Assembly: GCA_003342895.1 (NCBI GenBank)
Contig: PTFA01000494.1
Coordinates: 208,013 to 272,012, forward strand
Origin: Casuarius casuarius
Taxonomy: Eukaryota > Chordata > Aves > Casuariiformes > Casuariidae
Length of the DNA stretch: 64,000 bases
Direction of reading: 5' to 3'
Positions 41,172 through 53,688 of the stretch are shown here, in pieces (the first letter of the stretch is position 1; each line of letters starts with the position of its first letter). Both the position numbers and the translations under genes were made by a program. The notes beneath the pieces were generated by a model that worked only from the letters and a program-made list of their open reading frames with translations, had not been told where the DNA came from and ran no database searches.

Positions 41172-41211
41172 AGATCAACTCATTCTCCATCTCTGCACCC
41201 ATGAGCCCGAG
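41172..41211 (-). CDS. Candidate short exon, weak
   Basis: On the minus strand, ACAGGCTTGCAG precedes a 40-base segment that reads LGLMGAEMENELI plus one base and ends at GTAAGT. The pyrimidine tract lies somewhat far upstream (around a TTTTTCTG run) and the peptide is too short to mean much alone. The start is phase 0 and the end phase 1, which fits none of the other candidates directly. Listed because the donor is strong and the peptide has an acidic, helix-like composition. Confidence 0.15.
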
Positions 41212-44200
41212 CTGCAAGCCTGTATCTTACAGAAAAAGGTTCTAATACACATGGCAAACACTTCCACCAGCATTGCCCACAGGCGCACTTTTCATTGCAG
41301 GGAACGTGTCAGTGATAGTATTTCATAATACAGGCCAGGGAAGAATCCAGTTTATGCTGTATGGGGAAGTTAGCAACTATCAGACAGGGAAAAACTAAGC
41401 AAAGCCCAGAAAACAGCAGGTATTTCTAAACCATGGGAAACACTTCCTCAATGTTAATAAAATACACCAGCAGCTAATCAAACAATAATATATTTAAAGA
41501 AATGAATGGNATGTCAAGTGATTAACTTTGAAACTTAAGGTAAATAAGGTATAATTCAACAGCAGCTAAGTCCTGAAAGGCTGGAAATCTGGAATCCAAA
41601 TCCAGTGTTACTGAAGACAGAAGCCATACCCCAAGACTGAAAGAGCTGGGTCTGAAGATCAGATACAACCNAGTTTGTGAAAGCCACTGCTGGTGCCCTG
41701 TACCAGCCTGGTTTTGTCAACTCTTGCAATGCTTGATATTTGTTCTATACATGTCAGTTAGGTTCCCTGCTAAAACATACTTTTAAAGAACATTAAAAAT
41801 CATTTCTCTCCCTAATGACTACAGGGAAAGTTTGGCAAACAGCCTACCTCGCACCCAAACTTCAACACTATGTAGGAATAGGCACAGATGATGCTGTCAN
41901 TGTGGTTTCTGTCCAGCTCAAACACAGGCAATCCTTTGAGTTCTACAGGGCAGATTTGCTCCCTTAAAAAATGATAGCCAGCAAATGTCATTTTTGATTG
42001 GATACCTAACAGCAACTTTAGATATCAATGCTGTTAAGCATCTCATTTCTGATCAGTAGAAGGATCCAGTTGATACAAAAATGGATCAAATAGAAACATA
42101 CACTAGTGGTCAAGTCAATTCCCTAACAGTTGGACAGACGACAGGCCTGATGATTGAAACCAAGACAATTGCTGGTTGCTCTTTCCTCATTTAGTATAGT
42201 GAATTATAGAAGTCACAATGTCATTTCCTAACCCCCTTGGCTCTATTACAAGCAGATATTTATACAGGCAGATGATAGAGCAATTTGTTGCCAGTTTGAA
42301 CACACGCTGACTACTAGCCTTCTGCAGTGNCACAATCCAAGACAAGTACTTTGTTTGGTAACCTGGCTCCATGACAATAATTAAGACAGCTGTTCAGGCA
42401 GAAATCTCCCTATTTGTCCATGACTGTCACTCCCATCCCACTTTCACTTTTTCTATGCCCTCTTTAGGAGCTAGCCACATCAGCTGCTGTGTGACATGGC
42501 TTTTGTCATGAGCAATATTCATGAACATAATTGCTTGTTGACCTAACTGCCTATTAATGTAGTGTCTGCCACCATTACTGCTTGCCTTGCTTTCCTCAGG
42601 AAAGCCAGTAAGCAATTCCAACTTAAAAAGAAATAATCCATNACTTCTTTCCTTCCAGTTTGCCAAAAATTGAGCTTCTGATTTTTGCTCTGCCTGCCAG
42701 TTTTATTCATCATTTNTGGAGTGGATTATTTGCCCCACACTTAGGGACTGAATTTGCTTTTACATCTCATGCCAAACACATGAAATCAAGTTTGATTTTA
42801 CTATAAGCAAGTCACCCTCTGCACAGTGGATTTGGCAGGCAAAATTCCAACAGGTAGCACAAGCTGCAGGACTCAGACTGCTGCTTCTGGCAACACAGCC
42901 CACGTTATCCAGAATTCAGACAGCAACAAAAAAATCCACTTAGACTAGCATCATCAGTTCAAAATAGTCAAGTTCCTTACTTTAGTTCTCTGATCTTATA
43001 CCTGCCCTGACTGTAAAAGACTGCCTGGAGTGGTAGGAAATTCCCTTTTCAAGCAGTTACATCCAAACAGCAGTTAAGTCACCCATCAACTTACTCCTGG
43101 ATAAATCAATCTGACCCATCTACAACTCTGTCAACANGCCTAACAGAGCTGTTGGTGAATGTAACCATGACAAGCTTTTACAAGGCTAGTTGACTAATAG
43201 AGCTTGTTTACCCATGTTCTTTTTTTGTCATGCCAAGAAAGTGTACCTGCAATTTCTTTTTAGTAACTGAAGCTTTGTGAATGAAGCATCTTACCAAGTG
43301 TTCAACACCACTTATTTGGAAAAGTTTGCTTGCACTTATGAACTGTTAAATGCTGCACAGCATATCAGTTCATAGACAAAAAGCATACAAGTTTCAGTTA
43401 TCTAATTAACACAACCTTTATTCTTTATGAAGAGACANCTAGATAAGGTCTGAAACNTATAAGTATTAGTACTTTATTAGGGTAAAGAAAGACTGTTGCT
43501 GAAAAAGATATGGAGAACTTGGCTCACAGTGCTTTGGGGAAAGAACTTCTGGATGATTGATACCAGGTAATACTCAAGCTCCAAGCCATTTAGCTTGAAT
43601 CTTCAGCCATATCTTCCTTGTCAAAGATGAAAGTTGTTTTTCAATTACAGATCCAGGCAGCCTCAAAATTCCCTCTCCAAACAATCAGAAGGCTCTTTTA
43701 GGTGAACAATTCAGTTGTATTAGGGAGGCCAGCTCAGGCTTGACAACTGTATATAACTTGATATTAGAAATGTCAGATAGTAAACTGTGTGACATGAACA
43801 ACATGCCAGCACTAAAAAAAGATGTTCATTCCCTCAATTAAAGCCACATCTATCTTACTTTCCTTGCAGTACTCCTAGTATTTTCCAACCCAGATACACA
43901 TTCAGTAGCCAAGCCTGCATTCAGATTACAATTGAACTGGGTGAGTAGTAAGGTAAGTTTGTTATAGTTGTGCTCACTAAATCAAAATAGTAATCCAACA
44001 AACTTTTTAGCATTCTCTGCTTTGAACAGTCATTCAGCTACTCCATTTATATGGAGGCCTCAAGGGGACCTGTCATTTGTACAAATGCAAACTATTTATG
44101 CATGAGAAACTGCAGCACTCTGGTGGGTAAATTTCCCTGATCACATTTGCATAGAATTACAAGACAAATCACATCACCTTATGACAGCTGTGTAAAACAG

Positions 44201-45559
44201 TTCTGTCACAAAATAGGCAGGAAGAAATGGCAGCAGGCAATATCCCTGCCACAGGTAAATCAGTACCAGCTTTCAACAATTGCTTTTATAGAACCAGTTT
44301 CACCATTTGGCCTAGTAACATTCTGATGGACTTCCATTGAAACTGGAGGACCTAGGGCCAACCAGTGATCTGGCTTGGGATTTCCCATCATGGTTGTATT
44401 GGCTTTACCACAGAAAAGAAAGCTGCAACTCATTGCCTTCAGAAACTCAGGCTAAGATCAAATACTCCAACCACCACTGATAGGTCTCTACCACCAGACT
44501 TCACTCCTGGCCACTCAAATTAAGCATTTCACAGCCCTTAAGACACCCCCCCTTTCACACCTACAATTTGATTCAGTTTTCAACAGTGTTGGGAGAACTC
44601 TCCATTCATGAGCTCTATTAATCACATGTTTATTTTGNGAAATGTCCTTGGAATGGCTCAAGTAGGTTCATGTCAAACTATTTTCTCACAGGTGAACATT
44701 ATGCAAGGTTTAACAACCCACAAACCACATACCATTAATACAATTTAGTCTAAAAAGCACACAAATTCAGCTCTACCCTTTTGGATAACTCCAACAGAAA
44801 TTAAAGGAATCAAAGTCAAGAACAGCAACCCTGGAGAGTGCTATTCCCGATGGATACTTTTTTAAAAAAGGAGAAAACATAGCAGAGTGATACACAAGGG
44901 AAGTGGCTTAAACCCTCTCCACCTTTGTTCTCAGAGCAGGTTCCAGTTCTTCCCTGTGCCATTGGCTATTGAGCACATCAAGGTTTGTCTGTCTCAGTAG
45001 TAAAAAGAGCCAGAGAAACCTATGCTATTCTGGGAACATTTTAACAGATGACACAGGCTGACAGCAGCCTTGCACACACTGAACTCTCCTTAAATGCAGA
45101 AGGAAGAAGAGTCCTGCTATAACTCAATTTAACACCCAGGACTGGACAGAAACACAGCAAAGCAGCACTACACAGAAAGAAGATTCTACTCCATCATTTA
45201 CACACCCATGGATCACTTTAGCACTAGAGACAGACAATTATCTTTCTACCTCTGAGTACTAAGCACTTGGGCAGCTAGGCACAAAACCAATCATCACGCA
45301 TAGAATTATATGCTGCTCCCTACCATTCTACCAAGATTTCACCTCAAATTGAGGACATGTCATCAAAAGGTACATTAGAAGACTAGATCAACAGTTCCCA
45401 CTAGAAATGTGTTGTCAGTGATTTCTCAAATAAGAAATCCATGGGGAAATGCAGGTCAACCAGTTTTTAAACCATTTCTTGTGCTATGTTCCTTCAGGAA
45501 AGTGAAGGTGATAGAAAACCTGCATGTCATGCTGTCTTCCAAAAAAGAGTACATCAGCT

Positions 45560-45840
45560 ACCACCTGTGTCTACCAGTCTTAATTCCTAAAAAAAATGCA
45601 TCAAGTTACTTTAGCATACACTCTCTGTAAATCTATGCTGACTCACTTGGATCACCTCCTTGACTCTACTTGAGATGTGTCAGCCTGAACAGCCTCTGGG
45701 GCCTAAATTATCCCATTTTCGTTTCTGAATTACTGGTATAACATTAGCTTCCTCCAGCTGCCTGCACTTTCCCAAGTGTTCCAAGACATGCTGAAAAACA
45801 CCATTAGTGGCCCAGAGATCACTTCAGAGAAGTCTGAGAA
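45560..45840 (-). mobile_element. CR1/L3-like LINE reverse-transcriptase remnant
   Basis: Translating the minus strand gives pieces matching the conserved order of CR1-clade reverse transcriptase. EANVIPVIQKRKWDNLG at about 45762-45695 corresponds to the motif seen as '(D)W(R)KANV-P(V/I)-KKG---NYRP'. VSQHRFTESVC, stop, SNL at about 45647-45600 corresponds to 'SSQHGF--GKSCLTNL'. The frame is interrupted by stops and by loss of the stretch in between, so the copy is dead. The element may extend on either side (about 45400-46010), but I could not follow it there. The call rests on remembered family motifs. Confidence 0.6.
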
Positions 45841-48800
45841 CAGAGCTACACATCAGTCCCACCAGTTCAACAAGATTTGGTATCTGTTTAACACCATTCT
45901 TCATTACTGTCAGACTCAGAAGTCTGATCCTGACATGCATTGAGCAAATGCAAAGCAGAAATACATACTGGACATTTAATCCTTTCTGCATAGTAAGCCT
46001 TAGTCAAAGATAACAGCACCAGCCTCCAAGTGAAGTGCTAAGTGTAAGAACCTGATTAAACTTGGGGGTGGCAGTTTTACAAGCCATTGCAGCCAAAATG
46101 ATTGNATGGCTGTGGCAGAATATCCAACAACAGCCTCTCCTATGTGCAGCCCTTGAAGATATCATGATTAAACAGCATCCATGAGCTTTGTAGTCATTAA
46201 AAGCCTGGGAGATTTAGCTGTCTGCTTTGCTTTCCATTAGTTCAGTTAGTCTCACAACTTGAGAAAAAGCAACAAATTGAACACATGACCACACAGCTCA
46301 CCTCTCCCCACATCCACATTGTATTTACTTTACAAGCTATTGACCAAAGTGCACACACTATGGGGAGGGGGAAAAGGAAGAATTTAAGGCAGCTTTGGCC
46401 TATAAAGAATATCATCCTGTAGTTCACTGTAGGGTCAGTAAGGGGGGAGGGAAGAGGTCTTCGCAGAGAACTCAAATCCTAAACTGGAAGGATCCTGCTT
46501 CTTTCCCTCCACAGTCTATATATGGAGGCTTGGGAGAAAGATTAAACTCAAAGCTAAAGCTGTGTTAACATTTCCCAGTACATCATTTATCTGCATGGGG
46601 TTACAAACTAACTGAGCACAAAGCATGCTTTTCTAGCACAAGTAGGGTTTAAAATCACATGCAATTAAAATGGTTGCTAGTAATACTATATAAAGGGATA
46701 AAACTAGGATTGATGTATTCAAACAGAATTACTTTCCTATGACATCTTTCTCCTACTAGTAACAGCAACAACTGTGACCCCAGTCACTGTGACTTCAACA
46801 GCACCATGGCTAACACTAACACTGCATTTGACTAGTCAAGAAGTAGAGGACTAGTTACGCAGATTTCCTATTAGTTATCACTAGCTTCAGGAAAAGTTCA
46901 AGTCCTCCCCTGCGCCTCAGTTTTAACTCAAACAGGAACAGGAGTTCAAATGGCCAGGTTTACAGCAGTAGGTTTTTTCCTTCAGCCAGAAGCCTTGTTG
47001 GTGTAAATCTTACCTTCTTGGTAAACTAAGAGTTCCCCCACAAAAGCCTCTAACAGACTAGGCACTTCTTTGAAGTATGGGGTCCAATGAGTCAATATGC
47101 ACAGGCTGCTGTCTGCAAAATGATTTGGAGGATCCTAAGCAACAGCTATTGCCTACCGTTACCTTCACTTAGGGCAAGAATACTGATAGTAAATGCAGCA
47201 ACTCTGATGCCTCTTAAAAGCAAGGATCTGCTGCATTGTCAACTGGTACAACAGCTCAGAAACATTAAGTGATGCATCATTCANACACACTGAGCCCCAC
47301 ACCTGGCCTAGAAGTCCTGGAAAGCAGTCAGTAACACCAAGCTTCCAATATGTTGTCACAAGGANACTTTTCCTCCCATCAGCTCTAGGAAACTTACATT
47401 AACAGTGCATCATGGAAAAATGTAGGTAATTCTTCACAGCCCTAACAGGAAACTCATCTGAATGATGAAAATACTAACGGAATTCAATGTCCATGCCAAG
47501 CAGGCAGTTACATGAGACTTCTGGCTACATGCACTTGCTATGTCAGCAGAAAGATTTAGTTAGATGTTGTCAAGACTGAATTAGCCAGGTTCTCAGTCAT
47601 TAGAATCACACTTGCTTTCAAAGCTGGACACAGCTTTTTCTCACCTTTTAATACAAATCCTTTCTGTAAGCAGCTGGGACAGTCAACCANAGCCAGTTCA
47701 GTCAGTTTTACTTCAACTTCCTAATGGTGTCATACACAAACTGCTTGTTCTGCAAGTTCTTGTAATCCTCTAAACTTTTTCCAGGCCCTAACAATATAAT
47801 ATTGATATCTTTATTCCAATACCAATGAAGACCTGAAGATACTTNAATATTAACTGAAATAGCTTTGAAATCACTACTGGGTTACATGCCCTGCAAAGAG
47901 CAAGTATTTTTGAAGCNGACTAAGTTAAGAAAACAACTGCCTATATTTTCATCAGTAAGCACTGGCCTCCTCCAGTTCCACAGAAAATGCCAGACTGGTT
48001 TCAGACAAATAGCATTGCAGTAAAAGGTAGGCAAACCCCACAGTTAAACACATGGGCACACACTAGAAGCAACTCTCAGACCAAAATGGCTGAAATAGCC
48101 TTTGAGCACAGTAGGACTATGGTACAAAAAAATATTTCCTCAATATCACAAGTCCCTCATAAAAACTAAAACATGCAACTGCCTTGTTGTTCTACCTGCT
48201 CTAGCTGCATTTTAAAAACAGGTCAACATTTACAAGTGTTTGTAATATATCCTCCATATTCTTGTATTTGAACAGTATGGTACACTCTGGTTGGCCCTTC
48301 AGAATAGTTTAAGTGAAAAGGCCACATGAAATCAGCATGGGCCCTGGCCTCTCCTGTGATACTGAAGTAGCAGTGCACTGTTCCACAGCAGAGCACTGTT
48401 CCACACCTTATCCAGCGGGTAGATAAAGCATAGGTTTCTGCCTGCATGCATTTTTTTACCCAAAGGTCCTAGCTACTCATTTCAATTACTTGCTATCAAA
48501 AAATACTTAAACTATGCCTGCTCTTATATCAACTTACAGGAGTCTGGGAACTTTTCTACTCATATAACAATCAACATTGAACTTGTACGTGGATCTGCCA
48601 AAGTGTTTTCGGAAAGTAGTTTATCTGCTAAGCCACCAATACTTACCATTCACAACCATATACACACATTCCTCCATTTAACACACAGGTTTCACATCGA
48701 GTTAATGTCACAATCTTGTACAAGAGAACCCATGCTCTTACTCCTATCCTAAGNCACTGTTTCCCAACATGTACCTGAACACATGCACACCAAGCATAAG

Positions 48801-49779
48801 AGATACTGGTTCCCTAAATCCCACCTGTTGGGGATAGATTTGGCATTACCAAGTTCGGTCTCAAGCAGACAAGTATAACATGCTTTTAACATCTTGCTGC
48901 TGTACTGACAGGTGCTGCCCAAATCTCTTCAAATGTCACCCTACAAGTACTGCTACTGATATGATGCTTCACTGCTTTTCATTACCAACAAGAATGCCTT
49001 TGTACAACTTCATCTTGAAGTTTAAGACATCTAGGTAAGTACATTTAAGGAAGGCTTCTTAGCTCCTATGACAGTCAAACAATATCCAGGCACTAAAGCA
49101 AGCAGCATCCAAGAGTTAGAGCTGAGCAGTAATTAGGTGCCTGCTTCCAGATGAGCTGATTCACTAAGCTCCATGAACTGAAGCAACCAGCAACTCAAGT
49201 CACCTGCCTAAATAAAAGTGTGTAGTACTGCATGTGCTACAAGGCATGCCAGCTGGCCTGTGCCTGGTGCTCCAGAGATTAGGTCTTCCATAACTGCCAG
49301 ATTCTGTAGCTGCAGACTCCTCGATTTCTGTTTTGCTATAAGAGAGAGCAGTTACGGCAGGGGAAAGGTCATGCAATAGGAAAAGAAGGTTCAAAGCCAA
49401 GTACTGTAAGAAACTGTTGGCTGCATGCTTGACACTGCACTGTACCCCAACTGGACAAAACTCAGTATTAGACATGTAAGAGTCCCTTTGAACTTAGTAG
49501 TACATGGCACCCTTGGGATTACTCAAACTGAATCACACAAAACAGCCCCTTATTCATGATGTAAGAAAAAGCCTCTCTTCCAGATTCATCTATCTTCCTT
49601 AGTTTAAGTTCACTGCCACAAAAAAGGTAAACTAGGATTTAGTTAAACACAACTGTCAGACCTGACGATTTCCCCAGCAATAACTGCTTTAGTACACTAC
49701 TAACCCTAACCAGTTTCCAAGAAGGCTATTGGTACATGTCCTGAGGCACAGGTGAATCTAGCCCTAGTTAATTAAAAAG

Positions 49780-49905
49780 GCTAGTGTAAAAAGTGGACAA
49801 AGTACTTTTATTGGACCAACTCAGTCTTGCTGTCCAGTGATCAGTAGCAACAAGGACTAGCTGAAAGCTTGTCACCACCTTTGAGTTGCATCCTATGGAT
49901 CTAAA
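49780..49905 (+). repeat. Possible ancient amniote interspersed repeat
   Basis: The motif 'acttttattggaccaact' at about 49803-49820, followed some 45 bases later by 'gctgaaagcttgtcacc', resembles a repeat seen in several amniote genomes that carries 'ttattggaccaact' and then 'acaagctttcgagc'. I do not recall the family name with confidence and therefore give none. Confidence 0.35.
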
Positions 49906-50494
49906 CCCAAAACACAAGTTACCTCCAGAACAGTCCTGCAGACTACCAAGTGAAAGGTTAATCTCAGCTCCAAAATCTCATGCAAAAGCTCAAAAGAGGA
50001 TGGATTACCCAATTGTCTAGGTCAGAAAAATAATATAACATCCATATAACCACTATGCTTCAGTAGACCCTTTTTAGGTTGCTTGTATGCACAAAAACCT
50101 TACCAGTCATATTCTAAGCAATATTAAGACTTGAAACAGTTCTCACAGCCTACACATGTATTATTCTCAACCTGCACCAAAGGAAACACTAGGAACAAAA
50201 AACCTCAAAGGATAACTGACAAAACACATTGGTTAATAGAAGTTTGCACTGAGAGCATTCAGCATACCTGATGTCAGGAGGGCTCAACAGCAAGTACTAC
50301 AGGTGGGAACAAAAACTCAAGTTTGAGGGAAAAAAGAGCAAGTGTCCTTTAGAGTTGGGAACTATTTACCAGCTATTGCAAAAATCTCCAGAAATCTTTT
50401 CATACTCTTCCTCTGCAATATTTGGTGTTTTACAAAACCAGGCTTATAGAATATTCATTTACTTTTTACTAAGAGTTTGGAGAAGGTTGATATA

Positions 50495-50605
50495 ATCCCC
50501 AATAGCTTCAATAGGATCATTGGATGCTTCNCATTAGAAGCAACCTCATGAAGTCTNCTCCAACCTCCTGCTCAAAGTAGGGTCAGCTGTGACATCAGGT
50601 TAACA
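50495..50605 (-). mobile_element. CR1-type LINE 3' fragment, short
   Basis: The plus strand carries 'ataggatcattggatg', then 'caacctcatgaagtct' followed after one ambiguous base by 'ctccaacctcctgctcaaag' and 'tagggtcagctgtga'. This is the well-known pattern of the reverse complement of a CR1 3' terminus ('gacctc-tgaagtctagtccaacctcctgctcaaagcagggtcagct'). The fragment is short and in minus orientation. It lies upstream of an A17 run at 50741, with which it has no clear connection. Confidence 0.7.
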
Positions 50606-50740
50606 GAATGTAGAAGCCATTTCCATTATGCCTGTACACAATCCATTAAGGCACCTGTCAATGCTTGTCCTAACACAGCAATTATTCCCAAAATATTTAA
50701 ACAGCTGTTATGACATACCAGCAATGACTGCTAACACCAG

Positions 50741-50757
50741 AAAAAAAAAAAAAAAAA
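50741..50757 (+). repeat. Homopolymer A17
   Basis: Seventeen consecutive A bases, the longest homopolymer noticed in the window. No retroposed gene, target-site duplication or SINE body is visible upstream, so a simple mononucleotide repeat is the most economical reading. Confidence 0.9.
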
Positions 50758-53677
50758 TCAGCAATCCAGCACTGATGCCAACCTCATCTCTTCCATCACC
50801 TCACTTGACTTGAATCTCTCCACAGCAAGCTTCANAGGGTTTATGGAAGGGGTTGACCACTAACCATACTGAGCCAGGTAAGCAGACTTGCTGTTAGCAC
50901 ATGAGCAAACACATTGCCTCGGAGCATTACAATCCGACTCTTATTTCCAGGTTAAAGTTTTTAAAATAGTCAACTCTGCATCCTCACCATTTTGGCAGAG
51001 CTCTCTACACTAGTGTGAAAGACAGGCACTAGACCTAGGTGGAAAAGTCTGATCACCACAGCAGCTGTACAATTTCGTAACTCTAGCATTTGGTGCCACT
51101 TAATGGGCCACCCCAGGTCCAAAAGCAGTGCAACCATACTAACAGACCTGTGAGTCTTTGGTAGCAAATCCTCTTGTAGCAAACATGACTACAGCAAGTA
51201 AGACATACATGCACTACCCTTACTTGTGCTTCCAGTGACAGCCTNCATTGAGCTATCTTAGGAACTTCTGCACAAAAGGCTTCCACAGTTGTGTTTGGCA
51301 ACAAGTCCTGTTGCCTGCATCCACCTAACAGTCTTATTTCAAGCAGCAGAAACAACTCATCTACGAAACACCCCACTTTATCTGAAAGACTAAGGCTGAG
51401 GAAGGGGCCCTATACCCTTGCAGNCCCTTCAAGGTGCCCCAGCAGGGCAACCTAAAACAGATATTGCAGAAAAAGTGAAAATACAACTGAAAAAGGTAAA
51501 GCTAAGTTACTTAACTTGAGGTAAGTAAAAAGGACCAGAGACAATCCTTTCCCCACCCAACAGGTGCTACACCTTTGTTACAAGCACATCAAGATCTATG
51601 ACCATCTGGCTCAGATGATTTCTAATCAACATAATCCTCTTACTCACATTGTAGCTCACAGGGCAAGAAGCTTCATTAGTCCTGTACCTTCTCCCAGAAA
51701 TTCCCTGCTAAAACTTGTCCTAAACCCACCAGTAATCAAGTCCTCTCAGCTCATAATCCTTCAACAGTGGGAGTAAAGGGTTAAATCTTCAGTGCCACCA
51801 CCCCCCCTTCACTGTGACACATGGAAGCAGTCTAAGCTAAAGCCCCTTCTGCAGCTAAATCTGTGCTGATGCAAGAATTTAAACAATTTAAACTTTTTTC
51901 AGGGCATTNAAAGCAGGCATGAGAAACTGCCCTNAGAACTGAGGTCAAACAGAATAAGGAGATGATGTTAATCTTTTTAGCAGAGGAGTAAGCCTCAGCT
52001 AGCATTAAGCTGCCTCTAGAAACCAAGCTTCTCTGGAACAAAAAACNCTGCACTTAAACATCTCACTCTAGTCACTTAGAGCAAATTCAGATTTCAGTCC
52101 ATCACAGGTATTTCCCCATCTCCAGCTGCCAGCAGACATGACCACCTTCCTATTTGCAGGGCATGTGGCTTCACAGCAATCCTGCAATGCAGGCTATTAA
52201 CCCCTTACAAATAACAGCAAATGGCCTTTGGCTACGCACTCTAACCTTGTTCTTGTTCTTTCCAGTGCCATTCCTCTGCAGTCCAGCACCCTGCAAATAA
52301 TTCTGTTCATTTATGAAAAATACCACCAGAAATGTGAAATCACCAATCAGATCCCATAGACTCAGGAAGTACAAGAAAATTCCACACAACNGGGCCACTC
52401 AGGGCTTGCCAGAAAGCATTTGTTTGATGCTCTAGTAGGCAAGTGACCATCCTGTGTTTCAGTTACAAGAGATGCTTCAGCCCAATTTGTTAGCCACTAC
52501 ATAGTTTAAATAAACTTGAACTTCCATTAATCCACTTATTGCAACCTTAACCATCTATCAACAGAACTAAAGCAGTCATGGGGTTTAACAGCTTCAATTC
52601 TTTATCGCCATTTTGGGGGCAGGCAGTTAAAGACCAGAAAGAACATGCCTGACATCAGCGGAGTGGTAGACTGAAGATAACTCAGATGTGCACAAAACTG
52701 TTCTTACTTAAACATGCTTCTGTCAATAGTAAAAGCTACNCTTGAACTCCAGAGCAAAACCAGGCAATTCTAACTAGCAACACTTGCACTGCTGATNTAG
52801 GCACAAGTACAGATAACATGAAATAGCAACAAGTGGCAAAATAAAAAATTGAAATAGTGTAAAATTGGAATATTTATTCTGAATTCCCAAAACAGTTTAA
52901 GTATACTCAAACTGTGCAATATAGACAAAAGTTTCTTGCTTGTTTCTGGCTGATTGTTCATAAAAGCCAGAAATTCCAAAAAAANGAAGTTACTGCCACA
53001 AAGGAAAACCTGAGTGAACACTCCTTAAAGTAGGGGTAGAAATGCCAACCTGGAGAGTGGGACAAACTTGCACTTACTACTTCTAAGGAGGCAGAATATC
53101 CTCCTTTTATGCATGGCAAGGAAAAAATAGATACTTCGGAAAATAAGCAACCTACAGATTCCTAGGTCTTCCCTAGAAATTGTACCAACNATTGGTCTCA
53201 GTTTCACAAGTATTAATTTCTGCATACTCAATGCTTTGCCTTTTTCATCTACTACACACCATTTTTCTGCTGAATTGCCATCTAACCTGTTACTGTCCAT
53301 TCTATATTANAAGTTGAGCATACACTCCCACGTGAACCGAAGAAACCTGCACTTAATCCTATTAGATAGCATTGTCTGATCACTGGATATGATCTACTAG
53401 CAGCTGGTCCAGGCTGAACTAAACCTTCCTGTCTGATGTGGGATTAGCCAGAGTACTGTCACACTTCCTTTAGCACTACAGGCACCAAGCCAGCAGGCCA
53501 CATTTGTACCTTCAGGGACACCAATACCACAGAAACTCCCTCTTGAANAACTTGGCTTCCTCTGCCTGCCACAGCAGACAAGTATCTCCATAACTTAAAA
53601 GTCAAGCAAGCCCATCTGTACTCCCAGCTTGTCTGTACTTGTCCTCACAGCAAAGGCCAGTCAGATTTGGCAAAGAA

Positions 53678-53688
53678 CCCCCCCCCCC
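53678..53688 (+). repeat. Homopolymer C11
   Basis: Eleven consecutive C bases. Such runs are a common site of sequencing length error, so the exact length should be treated as uncertain. Confidence 0.85.

Larger units (their letters stand above)
29226..45559. other. Intron-like or intergenic interval, few repeats
   Basis: Sixteen kilobases with one weak candidate exon (41172-41211) and one possible MIR/L2 remnant (36345-36440). A faint CR1-end-like block ('acacagaaccacagaacgca') lies at about 30697-30716. The stretch at 39250-39610 is relatively GC-rich and open in several frames on both strands at once, which points to composition rather than coding. A visible A+C excess on the plus strand runs through much of the interval. 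Confidence 0.45.

Noticed and set aside
42427..42666. Minus-strand 79-codon open frame with a somewhat protein-like translation
   Set aside because: No retroelement or cellular motif could be identified, it contains an ambiguous codon, and no splice borders fit.
53025..53300. 91-codon minus-strand open frame
   Set aside because: No splice borders, no domain, and of a length common by chance.
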